Shown: positions 8,205-15,537 of the stretch, piece by piece | Position numbering within the stretch: position 1 is the first letter of the stretch | Layout of the letters: each line of letters begins with the position of its first letter | NCBI RefSeq assembly: GCF_001660705.2 | Contig: NZ_LYBV02000052.1 | Coordinates: 1 to 42,022, forward strand | Direction: 5' to 3' | DNA: 42,022 nt | DNA from: Saccharicrinis aurantiacus | GTDB lineage: Bacteria; Bacteroidota; Bacteroidia; Bacteroidales; Marinilabiliaceae | The notes under the pieces: generated by a model | The model's database searches: none | What the model saw: the letters and a program-made list of their open reading frames with translations, nothing else | What the model was told of the DNA's origin: nothing | Made by a program: the position numbers and the translations under genes

Positions 8205-8672
8205 ATGTCAAAATCGTTGGTAATATACTACTCATTGCAAGGCCATACTAAACGTGTAGCAGAAATGATTTCAAGTAAAACAAGTGCAGATGTTTTCAGG
8301 ATTGAATTGGAAGAAGATTACAATTTAGGAACTGTGTTGGATGTTAGTAAACAACACATTAAGAACCAATACAAGCCTATTTTAAAATCATCCAACTTAA
8401 ATTTTGATGACTACGACCATATAATAATAGGAACGCCAGTGTGGTGGTATACATATGTAGCGCCTATTCGTTCATTTCTACAAAACCATAGTTTAAAAGG
8501 AAAAACAGTACGTTTCTTTAGTACTCATGCCGGAGCAAATGGCAGCACATTTACTGACCTTGAAGAATTGACTATAGGTGCTAAGATCCGTGAACCAAGA
8601 GGCTTTTATACATATGAAAATTTTAGTTGGGACACCATTGAAAACGAGGTAAACAATTGGCTTGATGAATAA
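8205..8672 (+). CDS. Flavodoxin-like protein
   Basis: This 155-residue flavodoxin fold has the FMN phosphate loop YYSLQGHTKRVAE at residues 8-20 and GTPVWWYTYVAPIRSFL as the second FMN-contact region. I prefer the ATG at 8205 because MSKSLVIYYS is the normal start of the fold. A second in-frame ATG at 8196 is possible, and an earlier one at 8130 would add an atypical 25-residue extension inside the previous gene. The length matches quinone or electron-transfer flavodoxins. It probably supplies or accepts electrons for the module's reductases. Confidence 0.88.
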   Translation: MSKSLVIYYSLQGHTKRVAEMISSKTSADVFRIELEEDYNLGTVLDVSKQHIKNQYKPILKSSNLNFDDYDHIIIGTPVWWYTYVAPIRSFLQNHSLKGKTVRFFSTHAGANGSTFTDLEELTIGAKIREPRGFYTYENFSWDTIENEVNNWLDE

Positions 8673-8687
8673 CTAATCGGGAAAATG

Positions 8688-8750
8688 TATTCATCTTTTA
8701 CTAAAATGTATACATATTAAGCATCAATATTATAGTACTTTGTGGTATAA
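8688..8750 (+). promoter_or_regulatory. AraC-type operator-promoter P4 (module 1, autoregulatory)
   Basis: TATTCAT at 8688 and TATACAT at 8709 are 21 bp apart, with TTTG at 8739, 30 bp on. It drives 8766-11483, which includes the AraC gene itself, so positive or negative feedback is expected. Confidence 0.78.
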
Positions 8751-8765
8751 ATAAATTCTATCAAA

Positions 8766-9872
8766 ATGAATATAAAAAAAACGATGGTAATAGCTTTTTT
8801 AATAATAGCCACAATAGTATTAGGTGTAGCAATATTTATGCGCACTCCTCGGTTTGGGAAACACCCTTCTGGTGCACGTCTTGCCCTTATAGAGCAATCT
8901 CCGAACTACGAAAACGGTCAATTTAAAAACCTAACCCCCACACCAATGCTTGCAGAGGGGGTAAATTATTGGACTGTTTTAAAAGAGTTTCTATTTTCGG
9001 GCACTCCTAAAGAACCACAACATATTCCAACAAAGAAAACGGATTTAAAATCACTAAATCCTTCCGAAAATGTAACCGTATGGATGGGACATTCATCGTA
9101 CTTTATGCAATTGGATGGTAAAAAGATACTGGTTGATCCTGTAATGAGTGGCAATGCATCGCCGGTTTCGTTTACTACAAAAGCTTACAAAGGCAGCGAT
9201 GTGTATACAACAGATGATATACCTGAGATTGATTATCTTTTTATAACTCACGACCATTGGGATCATTTGGATTACAAGACCATTCTTGAATTAAAACCTA
9301 AAATTAAAACGGTTATTTGTGGACTTGGTGTTGGTGCACACTTCGAACATTGGGGTTTTGAACCTTCTATTATTAAGGAGGGTGATTGGTATGAATCGGT
9401 TCCACTAGCTGAAGGTTTTGTTGCGCATATTACTCCAACACGTCATTTTTCAGGACGAGGTTTTAAACGCAACCAAACATTGTGGGCTTCATTTGCATTC
9501 TTTACGCCATCATCTAAAATATTTATTGGTGGCGACGGAGGTTATGACGAGCATTTTGCAAATATTGGAGAAAAGTATGGGCCATTTGATGTAGCAATTC
9601 TTGAAAATGGGCAATATGATAGTAAATGGAAATACATACACATGATTCCCAACGAACCAATACAGGCAAGCGCAGACTTAAAAGCAAAAGCTCTTCTACC
9701 TGTTCATTCTGGAAAATTTACCTTAGCGAATCACGATTGGGACGAACCTCTAACAAAAATAACTTCAGGTTCAAACTCAAACCTACGTATTATCACACCT
9801 ATGATAGGCGAGCAAGTAAACTTAAACGACACAACGCAGCTGTATACACAATGGTGGAAAGATGTAAAATAA
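8766..9872 (+). CDS. Metallo-beta-lactamase-fold hydrolase (UlaG/NAPE-PLD-like)
   Basis: This 368-residue protein has one N-terminal membrane anchor (residues 6-24) and then a metallo-hydrolase domain. THDHWDHLDY gives the HxHxDH zinc-binding core. A later TPTRHFSGRG, the GGDGGYDEHF strand and a C-terminal PVHSGKF supply the other ligands. The family includes N-acyl-phosphatidylethanolamine phospholipase D and UlaG-type lactonases, both hydrolases of ester or phosphodiester bonds. The anchor suggests a membrane-facing or periplasmic active site and hence a lipid-like substrate. It is the first gene of the P4 operon, followed 36 bases later by the AraC regulator. Confidence 0.88.
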   Translation: MNIKKTMVIAFLIIATIVLGVAIFMRTPRFGKHPSGARLALIEQSPNYENGQFKNLTPTPMLAEGVNYWTVLKEFLFSGTPKEPQHIPTKKTDLKSLNPSENVTVWMGHSSYFMQLDGKKILVDPVMSGNASPVSFTTKAYKGSDVYTTDDIPEIDYLFITHDHWDHLDYKTILELKPKIKTVICGLGVGAHFEHWGFEPSIIKEGDWYESVPLAEGFVAHITPTRHFSGRGFKRNQTLWASFAFFTPSSKIFIGGDGGYDEHFANIGEKYGPFDVAILENGQYDSKWKYIHMIPNEPIQASADLKAKALLPVHSGKFTLANHDWDEPLTKITSGSNSNLRIITPMIGEQVNLNDTTQLYTQWWKDVK

Positions 9873-9908
9873 GTCTTAATTTTATTAACCACGGATCAAT
9901 AGCAAATT

Positions 9909-10820
9909 ATGAAAGATATAATCAACATTAATAAAATTTCGGAAGTACATAAGGTGTTAGATCTTCAAAGTCCGACACACCCACTCATTTCCGTTTTTTC
10001 AACAAAAGACAATCCTAACTTCATAGTTCACAAAGGTAAATACAGAATAAACCTGTATATGATTAGTCTAAAAACCACCAATAATTGCGAAATGGTATAC
10101 GGACGCAATTCGTATGATTTCCAAGAAGGATCAATGCTATATACCTCACCAGGGCAAGTTATTTCATTCGAAGCTGATCAGGAAAACTCAGTACTGACTG
10201 ATGAAGGTTGGACTATCGTTTTTCATCCAGACTTAATAAGAAATGCTACGCTGGCAAATACAATTTCAGAATATTCATTTTTCGATTATGAGGTGAATGA
10301 AGCCTTACATGTATCTGAAAAGGAAAAGCAGATTCTGCTTGATATTGTGAATAATATAAAAAGGGAAATTAGCGACAATATTGATAAGCACTCCCAAGAA
10401 ATAATCAATATTAACCTGGAGAGCTTATTAAAATACAGTAACCGCTATTATGATCGTCAGTTTTACACCCGTACCAACCTAAATAAAGGTTACCTGATTC
10501 GGTTTGAAAAGTACTTGAAAGAATATTTTACTTCGGAACAAATTGTAAACAAAGGACTACCTACAGTGCAGCAATGTGGTGAAGCGCTTAATATGTCGGG
10601 TTACTATTTGAGCGACTTGTTGAAACTGGAAACTGGAAAAAGTACCAAAGAACACATTACTTTATATATGATTGAGCAGGCTAAAACAAAGCTTTTGGGA
10701 TCAAACTCATCTGTTAGTGAAATTGCCTTCGATTTTGGCTTTGAATATCCACAGCATTTCAGCAAACTGTTTAAATCAAAAACAGGATACAGTCCGTCGG
10801 AATATAGAACTTTAAACTAA
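9909..10820 (+). CDS. AraC-family transcriptional regulator (module 1)
   Basis: This 303-residue protein has an N-terminal cupin-type sensor part (about residues 20-170) and a C-terminal double helix-turn-helix of AraC type. The first helix pair lies around LPTVQQCGEALNMSGYYLSDLLK and the second around SSVSEIAFDFGFEYPQHFSKLFK, ending in the usual GYSPSEYR. It is the likely activator of P1-P4, whose paired half-sites show the 21-bp spacing known for AraC monomers binding side by side. It sits in an operon driven by P4 and would regulate itself. The inducer is unknown. Confidence 0.92.
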   Translation: MKDIININKISEVHKVLDLQSPTHPLISVFSTKDNPNFIVHKGKYRINLYMISLKTTNNCEMVYGRNSYDFQEGSMLYTSPGQVISFEADQENSVLTDEGWTIVFHPDLIRNATLANTISEYSFFDYEVNEALHVSEKEKQILLDIVNNIKREISDNIDKHSQEIININLESLLKYSNRYYDRQFYTRTNLNKGYLIRFEKYLKEYFTSEQIVNKGLPTVQQCGEALNMSGYYLSDLLKLETGKSTKEHITLYMIEQAKTKLLGSNSSVSEIAFDFGFEYPQHFSKLFKSKTGYSPSEYRTLN

Positions 10821-10826
10821 AAACAC

Positions 10827-11483
10827 ATGAAAGCAATAATAACAGGATCAACAGGAATGTTAGGTAAAGGGGTTTTACTGGAGTGCATTGATGACCCTAC
10901 AGTAGAACAAATATTACTTATTAATAGAAAATCCCTAGGCATATCACACCCTAAAGTAAAGGAAATTGCACATGCTGATTTCACAGATTTTAGCACAATA
11001 AAAAAACAATTTGAAGGCTACGACGCCTGTTTTCATTGCATGGGAGTGTCAAGTGCCAGTATGAGTGAAGAAGAATTTACTGAAATTACATACACCATAT
11101 CAAAAGCTTTGGCTACCACTTTATATAGCATAAATCCTAATATGGTTTTTAATTATATATCGGGTTCGGGCACTGATAGTGAAGAAAAAAGCAGCACAAT
11201 GTGGGCACGTGTAAAAGGTAAAACTGAGAATATGATTTTGAATATGGGATTTAAAGATGCCTATATGTTTCGCCCTGGTGCAATTATACCAGAACGAGGC
11301 ACAAAATCGAAGACAAAACTGTACAATACCCTATATGTGCTTACCCGTCCATTATTCCCATTAATGAAACGAATGAAATCGGTAACTACTACTGTTAAAA
11401 TCGGAAGGGCAATGATTAATTTATACCATCAGCCACAATCGTTAAAACATTTAGAGGGGGCAGATATTAACAAGGTTGCATAA
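10827..11483 (+). CDS. NAD(P)-binding epimerase-like protein (HTATIP2/oxidoreductase type)
   Basis: This 218-residue Rossmann protein has GSTGMLG (residues 7-13) as the nucleotide loop, an FHCMGVSSASMSEEEF segment, and FRPGAIIPERG in the C-terminal half. This matches atypical SDRs related to HTATIP2. Tyr and Lys of the classical YxxxK pair are not obvious, so catalysis is uncertain. It follows the AraC gene by six bases and ends the P4 operon. No clear terminator follows before the lysozyme relic at 11537. Confidence 0.82.
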   Translation: MKAIITGSTGMLGKGVLLECIDDPTVEQILLINRKSLGISHPKVKEIAHADFTDFSTIKKQFEGYDACFHCMGVSSASMSEEEFTEITYTISKALATTLYSINPNMVFNYISGSGTDSEEKSSTMWARVKGKTENMILNMGFKDAYMFRPGAIIPERGTKSKTKLYNTLYVLTRPLFPLMKRMKSVTTTVKIGRAMINLYHQPQSLKHLEGADINKVA

Positions 11484-11536
11484 ATACAGTAAAATCTTGT
11501 TGGGCTGAATATCGGGAAAGGCTTTTTAGGATATTT

Positions 11537-11776
11537 ATTTCTCAAACTCTATCTTTCCAATCCGTTTCAACCAACCTTCCAGAAACAAATGGTTTTTCCT
11601 TTTTTTAGAGATTTTATGGTAATAGCGAATTCTCGCCTTTTTAAGCTCCCAAAACAAATCTTTAGGTTCTTGAATATTGATAGCTGTTAAGGTGTTGAAT
11701 CCAATAATACCATCTATCTTTAGGTCTTCATCAAAGAATTGGTTTAGGACACGCTGCACACCTTTTGCTCCCCAAT
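11537..11776 (-). pseudogene. C-terminal fragment of phage lysozyme gene (relic 2)
   Basis: Read on the minus strand, this encodes the last ~80 residues of the intact lysozyme of 20537-21109, with high similarity: GVQRVLNQFF, DGIIG, KARIRYYHKI, FLEGWLKRI are shared. This is the peptidoglycan-binding half only. The catalytic N-terminal half is missing. At 11771-11777 the similarity stops abruptly within CTCCCCA and the sequence changes to a tRNA-like fragment. An open frame runs on through that fragment to 11891, but its first ~40 codons translate the tRNA piece and a terminator, so it is not a real N-terminus. Confidence 0.88.
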
Positions 11777-11815
11777 GACCGCAAGGTCGTGAAAGTTCGA
11801 GTCTTTTCCAGGGCA
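11775..11815 (+). other. 3'-terminal tRNA-Leu-like fragment (attachment-site scar)
   Basis: GACC-GCAA-GGTC (11777-11788) is a variable-arm hairpin. GAAAG-TTCGAGT-CTTTT (11791-11807) is a T arm with the invariant TTCGA loop, and CCAGGGC plus discriminator A (11808-11815) is the 3' acceptor strand. The long variable arm and the GGGC end suit tRNA-Leu. The D arm and anticodon arm are absent, and lysozyme relic sequence abuts instead. A terminator follows, as after a real tRNA gene. Such 3' tRNA pieces are classical products of integrase-mediated insertion. Confidence 0.7.
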
Positions 11816-11822
11816 CACAAAA

Positions 11823-11860
11823 ACTCCCGACTGATTCTTTTCGGTCGGGAGTTTTTTGTT
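11823..11860 (+). terminator. Intrinsic terminator after the tRNA fragment
   Basis: ACTCCCGAC (11823-11831) pairs with GTCGGGAGT (11844-11852), followed by TTTTTTGTTTT. It was probably the tRNA gene's own terminator. It now insulates the TetR gene from module 1. Confidence 0.85.
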
Positions 11861-11883
11861 TTACATAAATCTCTTGATTATAT

Positions 11884-11904
11884 CTAATCAATTGCTTAGA
11901 TTTG
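11884..11904 (+). promoter_or_regulatory. TetR operator over the -7 box of the TetR gene
   Basis: CTAATC-AATT-GCTTAG (11884-11899) is one of four copies of a palindrome seen near module 2 genes. It overlaps the -7 box TAGATTTG (11897-11904), so binding would block the promoter of the TetR gene. A second palindrome, TTGATTA-TATC-TAATCAA (11874-11891), overlaps its left side. Confidence 0.65.
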
Positions 11905-11921
11905 TATTATGATTTATTTTT

Positions 11922-12497
11922 ATGGCTAGAACTAAAAAATACAAAGAGGACGAAGTAATTGAGAAAGCTATGAACCTTTTCTGGCGAAACGGTTTTGAAG
12001 CTACCTCTACCCGAATGCTTGAGAAAGAAATGGGTATCAATCAATTTTCAATTTATTCTAGCTTTGGTAATAAAGAAGGTGTGTTTTTAGAAAGCATGAA
12101 ATGTTATAACCAAAAAATCAACACCATAGTTAAAAAGCTTGAAAACAGAGAAGGAGGAATAGAAAGTATTAAAGGCTACTTTTATGATTTCCTTGATTTT
12201 TCAAAAGAAAACAACATAGCTAAAGGCTGTTTATTGGCAAATACAATGACTGAATTAGGTGCGGATTCTGATTTAGTTATTAAGGCTAAGGTTCATAATT
12301 TTACTGCAAATTTACTGATTTTGTTTACTGAAAAACTATCTGTAAATACGAATTGTGACACCAATACGATTGCGAAGCAAGCTAATTACCTACTGGTTTC
12401 TATGATGGGATTGAGTCAGGTTTCTAAAGTTTTTGATAGATTACAAATTGATAATTACATTGAAACAACATTTGAAAATCTTAAACCAATGATGTGA
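11922..12497 (+). CDS. TetR-family transcriptional repressor
   Basis: This 191-residue protein has an N-terminal helix-turn-helix (residues 8-55: EVIEKAMNLFWRNGFEATSTRMLEKEMGINQFSIYSSFGNKEG) typical of TetR regulators that sense xenobiotics or electrophiles. A helical ligand domain with a Cys in KGCLLAN follows. It lies at the left end of module 2 and transcribes toward it. The palindrome CTAAGC-N4-GCTTAG overlaps its own promoter and recurs in leaders of three downstream genes, so I infer autorepression and control of the redoxin and AhpD genes. Confidence 0.9.
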   Translation: MARTKKYKEDEVIEKAMNLFWRNGFEATSTRMLEKEMGINQFSIYSSFGNKEGVFLESMKCYNQKINTIVKKLENREGGIESIKGYFYDFLDFSKENNIAKGCLLANTMTELGADSDLVIKAKVHNFTANLLILFTEKLSVNTNCDTNTIAKQANYLLVSMMGLSQVSKVFDRLQIDNYIETTFENLKPMM

Positions 12498-12505
12498 ACT
12501 AAATA

Positions 12506-12570
12506 TCCAAGAAAGCGAACTTTTTGTCCATAACCAGATGAAAAATGCTACATATATTTGTATTGTAATT
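12506..12570 (+). promoter_or_regulatory. AraC-type operator-promoter A (module 2)
   Basis: TCCA at 12506 and TCCA at 12527 are 21 bp apart. TTTG at 12557 starts 30 bp after the second. The -7 box TATATTTG (12553-12560) fits TAnnTTTG fully and is followed by TATTGTAATT. It drives 12648-14034. Confidence 0.8.
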
Positions 12571-12611
12571 GAATAGGTCAAGAAATCACGACTTATTTTT
12601 TTGAGTTCAAA

Positions 12612-12627
12612 CTAAGCGATAGATTAG
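12612..12627 (+). promoter_or_regulatory. TetR operator in the leader of 12648
   Basis: CTAAGC-GATA-GATTAG lies between promoter A and the ATG at 12648, within a longer inverted repeat (AAACTAA...TTAGTTT). Its position downstream of the transcription start suits roadblock repression. Confidence 0.6.
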
Positions 12628-12647
12628 TTTAATTTAATTTTATTAAA

Positions 12648-12923
12648 ATGAGAAACATAGGCAGAAAAGAGGATTTTAGAGTTGACTACTCAAAGTTAGA
12701 TTTGAACCAGAAGAGTGCTTTTGATTCTTATCAGAACAGAATTAAACAAACTAAAGGTGTTCCAACAAAAAGAGATGTTGAAACCTTTTTGAGTGCTGGA
12801 TTTACTCGAAAACAAGCAGTCGGTGTGCTTAGTGAGCTGGGAAGTAAATTTATTATTACGCACATGGATTTTCCAATTCGGCTTAGGCTCATTCAGTCAA
12901 TAATCATAAATAATATGCAGTAG
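12648..12923 (+). CDS. Short AhpD/carboxymuconolactone-decarboxylase-like remnant
   Basis: This 91-residue protein aligns by eye with the C-terminal part of the AhpD-like protein of 14150-14716. TKGVPTKRDVETFLSAGF matches NRGRLADEQAQRFYAVGY, and ELGSKFIITHM matches LSQKVISNYVNH. The CxxC redox motif and the N-terminal half are absent, and the last ~17 residues after HMDF look like a frameshifted tail. It is therefore probably a shrunken or broken AhpD relative, though a small working protein cannot be excluded. It is the first frame after promoter A and a TetR operator. Confidence 0.5.
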   Translation: MRNIGRKEDFRVDYSKLDLNQKSAFDSYQNRIKQTKGVPTKRDVETFLSAGFTRKQAVGVLSELGSKFIITHMDFPIRLRLIQSIIINNMQ

Positions 12924-12942
12924 CTATTTTTTTAATCAATAA

Positions 12943-12958
12943 CTAAGCAAAAGCTTAG
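12943..12958 (+). promoter_or_regulatory. TetR operator upstream of the redoxin gene
   Basis: CTAAGC-AAAA-GCTTAG is a perfect palindrome ending 15 bases before the ATG at 12974. It is the best copy of the four and defines the consensus. Confidence 0.7.
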
Positions 12959-12973
12959 ATAAAAATAAATACA

Positions 12974-13537
12974 ATGAAAATTCAGGAAGGACAATATGCA
13001 AGAGACTTTACTGTAGTTGACATTGATGGTAAAGAAGTAAAGTTAAGTGACTTTAAAGGCAAGAAAATGATCTTAGGATTTTACAGAAACGTAAACTGCC
13101 CATTTTGTAACAGAAGGGTACATCAGCTAATGGGTATGAACTATAAATTAAAACAATCAGGTGTGCAGATGTTATTTTTCTTCGAGAGTTCTAACGAAAA
13201 AATATCATCAAGCGTTTTCCATCAAGGTGTTAATCCTTGGCCTGTAATTGGAGACCCCGAAAAGAATATATATAAGCTTTATGGTGTTGAAAATTCAGTG
13301 ATTAAGCTGATGCGAACCTTTATTGCAACCGATGCTTTTAAAGCGAAAAAAGATGTTGCAGAACTTAATCTACCTGAAGATAAGGATGCTAGTCAAACAC
13401 TTATTCCGGCAGACTTCTTTATCGATGAAAACTTTAAAGTTGTAATGGCAAAATATGGTAAGCATGTAGATGACCATGTGGGCATGGATGAGTTAAAAAA
13501 GTTTGCAGGAATTGAAAGTGTATTTGCTAAAGTATAA
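12974..13537 (+). CDS. Peroxiredoxin-like (AhpC/TSA, redoxin) protein
   Basis: This 187-residue thioredoxin-fold protein has the N-terminal ARDFTVVDIDGKEVKLSDFKGKK typical of AhpC/TSA proteins. The active-site loop reads NCPFCNRRVHQL, with two Cys in a CPFC arrangement at about residues 47-50. This gives a CxxC motif of redoxin type rather than a single peroxidatic Cys. It should act in the cytoplasm on peroxides or disulfides. It lies in the promoter A operon just before a flavodoxin, under a perfect TetR operator, so redox or electrophile stress control is likely. Confidence 0.88.
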   Translation: MKIQEGQYARDFTVVDIDGKEVKLSDFKGKKMILGFYRNVNCPFCNRRVHQLMGMNYKLKQSGVQMLFFFESSNEKISSSVFHQGVNPWPVIGDPEKNIYKLYGVENSVIKLMRTFIATDAFKAKKDVAELNLPEDKDASQTLIPADFFIDENFKVVMAKYGKHVDDHVGMDELKKFAGIESVFAKV

Positions 13538-13554
13538 TCAAAAAGTCTAAATAT

Positions 13555-14034
13555 ATGAAGATACTAATAATTTATCACACAAAAACCGGGCATACACAAG
13601 AGGCGATAACCCCTATGATAGAAGGTTTAAAAGCAAAAGGAACTAAAGTAGATGTTAGTTTGGCAAAAGATTTTAATGGCTCAATGTTATCAGACTATGA
13701 TGCTTTAATAGTTGGGACTCCCTGTTGGGCTGGAAGTAGTGGGATTGCAGGTGTAGCTTCTCCAGTGATAAAGGCAATTAAGAGTATTCCTGAAAATGAG
13801 TTACAGGGAAAATTATGTGGTGGTGTTGCGGTTCATGCGAAGTATGGTGGTGAATCGACATTAAGACACTTAGAAAAGTTACTATCTCAAAAAGGTTGCG
13901 AAAGTTTATTAACTGCACCAGTTGTAAAGGCGGGTACGTTAATGAGCATCCTTAAAGGACCCTCTGTAACAAAAGAAGCGGAAGAGGAACTAAGAAAATT
14001 TGGAGAAGGTTTTGCTTCACAACTTTTGAACTAA
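13555..14034 (+). CDS. Flavodoxin/WrbA-like NAD(P)H-quinone reductase
   Basis: This 159-residue flavodoxin fold has YHTKTGHTQEAI (residues 6-17) as the FMN phosphate loop and GTPCWAGSSGIAG as the second contact. AVHAKYGGEST matches the third loop of WrbA-type proteins. Such proteins reduce quinones by two electrons and so avoid semiquinone radicals. It starts 17 bases after the redoxin gene and ends the promoter A operon. A related flavodoxin (8205-8672) occurs in module 1. Confidence 0.85.
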   Translation: MKILIIYHTKTGHTQEAITPMIEGLKAKGTKVDVSLAKDFNGSMLSDYDALIVGTPCWAGSSGIAGVASPVIKAIKSIPENELQGKLCGGVAVHAKYGGESTLRHLEKLLSQKGCESLLTAPVVKAGTLMSILKGPSVTKEAEEELRKFGEGFASQLLN

Positions 14035-14037
14035 TAG

Positions 14038-14101
14038 TCCAAAAGAGTGAGCTTATTATCCTGTATTAAATATTTAGCTCAATATACTTTTGTAGTGTAA
14101 A
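14038..14101 (+). promoter_or_regulatory. AraC-type operator-promoter B (module 2)
   Basis: TCCA at 14038 and TCCT at 14059 are 21 bp apart, and TTTG at 14089 is 30 bp on. The -7 box is TACTTTTG (14085-14092), followed by TAGTGTAA. It drives the AhpD-like and dehydrogenase genes. Confidence 0.78.
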
Positions 14102-14117
14102 AAATTTTAAACAGTAA

Positions 14118-14133
14118 CTAAGCAGATGCTTTG
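14118..14133 (+). promoter_or_regulatory. TetR operator in the leader of 14150
   Basis: CTAAGC-AGAT-GCTTTG has one mismatch to the palindrome. It covers the alternative ATG at 14126, which argues that translation starts at 14150. Confidence 0.55.
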
Positions 14134-14149
14134 TTTTAAAAAGAATAAC

Positions 14150-14716
14150 ATGAATAAATTTCAAATTCACACAATTGAGACTGCTCCGGCAGAAAGTAAA
14201 GAATCATTAGAACAATCGTTAAAATATTTTGGAATGATACCAAATTTGCATGGTGTTTTAGCTGAGTCTCCACAATTATTAGAAGCATATAAAAAACTTC
14301 ATGATTGGTTTGCGAACTCATCATTTAATGCTGACGAATTAACTGTTGTTTGGCAAAGTATTAATGCAGAACACGAATGTCACTATTGTGTTCCTGCACA
14401 TACCGGAATTGCTAAAATGATGAAAGTAGATGATGAAATAATTGAAGCCTTAAGGAATGAGACAGTTCTTCCTAGTGAAAAGCTTGAGGTACTTCGAGAA
14501 ACAACCTTATCAATAGTTAGAAACAGAGGTAGGTTAGCTGATGAGCAAGCTCAACGTTTTTATGCTGTTGGATACGAAAACAGACATATGCTTGATATCA
14601 TTCTTGGTTTATCTCAAAAAGTAATTAGCAACTATGTAAACCATCTTGCAGCTACTCCAGTTGATAAACCATTTGAAAAGTACAAATGGGAGAAAGTAAC
14701 AGAATCAGTAATCTAA
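14150..14716 (+). CDS. AhpD-like carboxymuconolactone-decarboxylase-family protein
   Basis: This 188-residue helical protein has the AhpD redox motif in NAEHECHYCVPAHTGIAKMM: the Cys pair CHYC with a His four residues on, plus the upstream Glu. The C-terminal helix ISNYVNHLAATPVDKPF is also family-typical. AhpD proteins act as thiol-dependent peroxidase partners. I chose 14150 because the in-frame ATG at 14126 lies inside the operator and gives an atypical Cys/Lys-rich start. It is followed by a dehydrogenase gene under the same promoter B. Confidence 0.88.
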   Translation: MNKFQIHTIETAPAESKESLEQSLKYFGMIPNLHGVLAESPQLLEAYKKLHDWFANSSFNADELTVVWQSINAEHECHYCVPAHTGIAKMMKVDDEIIEALRNETVLPSEKLEVLRETTLSIVRNRGRLADEQAQRFYAVGYENRHMLDIILGLSQKVISNYVNHLAATPVDKPFEKYKWEKVTESVI

Positions 14717-14733
14717 TTTTTAAATTAAATATC

Positions 14734-15468
14734 ATGAGTATTTCAATAAAAAACAGAGTTGCTCTTGTCACAGGAGCGAACAGAGGAATTGGTAAAGCAA
14801 TTGTAGAAACATTTATTGCAGAAGGGGCAAAAAAAGTTTATTTAGCCGTACGCAATGTAGCGTCAACTAAAGAGTTGGAAGAAAAATATGGCGATAAAGT
14901 ACAGACTGTTCAGCTAGATGTTAGCAATACGGAATCCGTTAATAAAGCAGCTGAATTAGCCCAGGATGTTGAAATTTTAGTCAACAATGCTGGTATAGGA
15001 ACACCACATGGAACCCTAGGAGAAACTGCTGAAGCGGATTTTATGAATCAATTAAATATTAATGCATTTGGTTTAATACGAGTAGCTAATGCTTTTGCAG
15101 GCTCACTTGTGAAATCTAAAGGTGCGATTGTTCAGATGAATTCAGTTGCTTCTATTAAAAACTTCCCACCACTTTCTACTTACTCAGCTTCTAAAGCAGC
15201 AGCTTATTCTTTAACTCAAGGTTTAAGAGTGGAGTGTGGAGCTAAAGGTGTTCACGTATTAAGTGTTCACCCTGGTCCAATAGAAACAGAAATGGCAAAA
15301 ACAGCTGGGTTTCCGGAAATGTCTCCAACTTCGGTTGTTTCAGAAGGGATTGTAAAAGCTTTGGCGAATGGAGAATTCCATTTATTTCCTGATGAAATGG
15401 CTAAAATGTTTGAAGGAGCCTACCAGAGTTTTTCTGAAAATATAGTAATGGCAGATATGCAAGGTTAA
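14734..15468 (+). CDS. Short-chain dehydrogenase/reductase
   Basis: This 244-residue classical SDR has TGANRGIG (residues 13-20), NNAGIG, a Ser in MNSVASI, and YSASK with the catalytic Tyr and Lys. The set is complete. I chose 14734 because MSISIKNRVALVTGA is the normal start. The open frame extends to 14686, but that part overlaps the end of the AhpD gene. It is co-transcribed with AhpD from promoter B. It is the third complete classical or near-classical SDR in the window. Confidence 0.9.
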   Translation: MSISIKNRVALVTGANRGIGKAIVETFIAEGAKKVYLAVRNVASTKELEEKYGDKVQTVQLDVSNTESVNKAAELAQDVEILVNNAGIGTPHGTLGETAEADFMNQLNINAFGLIRVANAFAGSLVKSKGAIVQMNSVASIKNFPPLSTYSASKAAAYSLTQGLRVECGAKGVHVLSVHPGPIETEMAKTAGFPEMSPTSVVSEGIVKALANGEFHLFPDEMAKMFEGAYQSFSENIVMADMQG

Positions 15469-15481
15469 GGCATATAAATTA

Positions 15482-15526
15482 TAGTGTAGGGGTTTGTTAA
15501 ACAGAAACAAACTCTTACCTATACTA
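15482..15526 (+). terminator. Imperfect hairpin between 15468 and 15538
   Basis: TAGTGTAGGGGTTTGTT pairs with AAACAAACTCTTACCTATACTA with mismatches and a small bulge. No T run follows, so it is a possible processing site or attenuator, not a clear terminator. Confidence 0.4.
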
Positions 15527-15537
15527 AATGTTGAATT

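Noticed and set aside
11775-11815. A complete tRNA gene
   Set aside because: No D arm, anticodon arm or 5' acceptor strand precedes it. Only the 3' part exists.
11535-11891. A 118-residue frame on the minus strand as a real gene
   Set aside because: Its first ~40 codons read through a terminator and a tRNA fragment. Only the last ~80 codons are lysozyme-like, so it is a pseudogene fragment.
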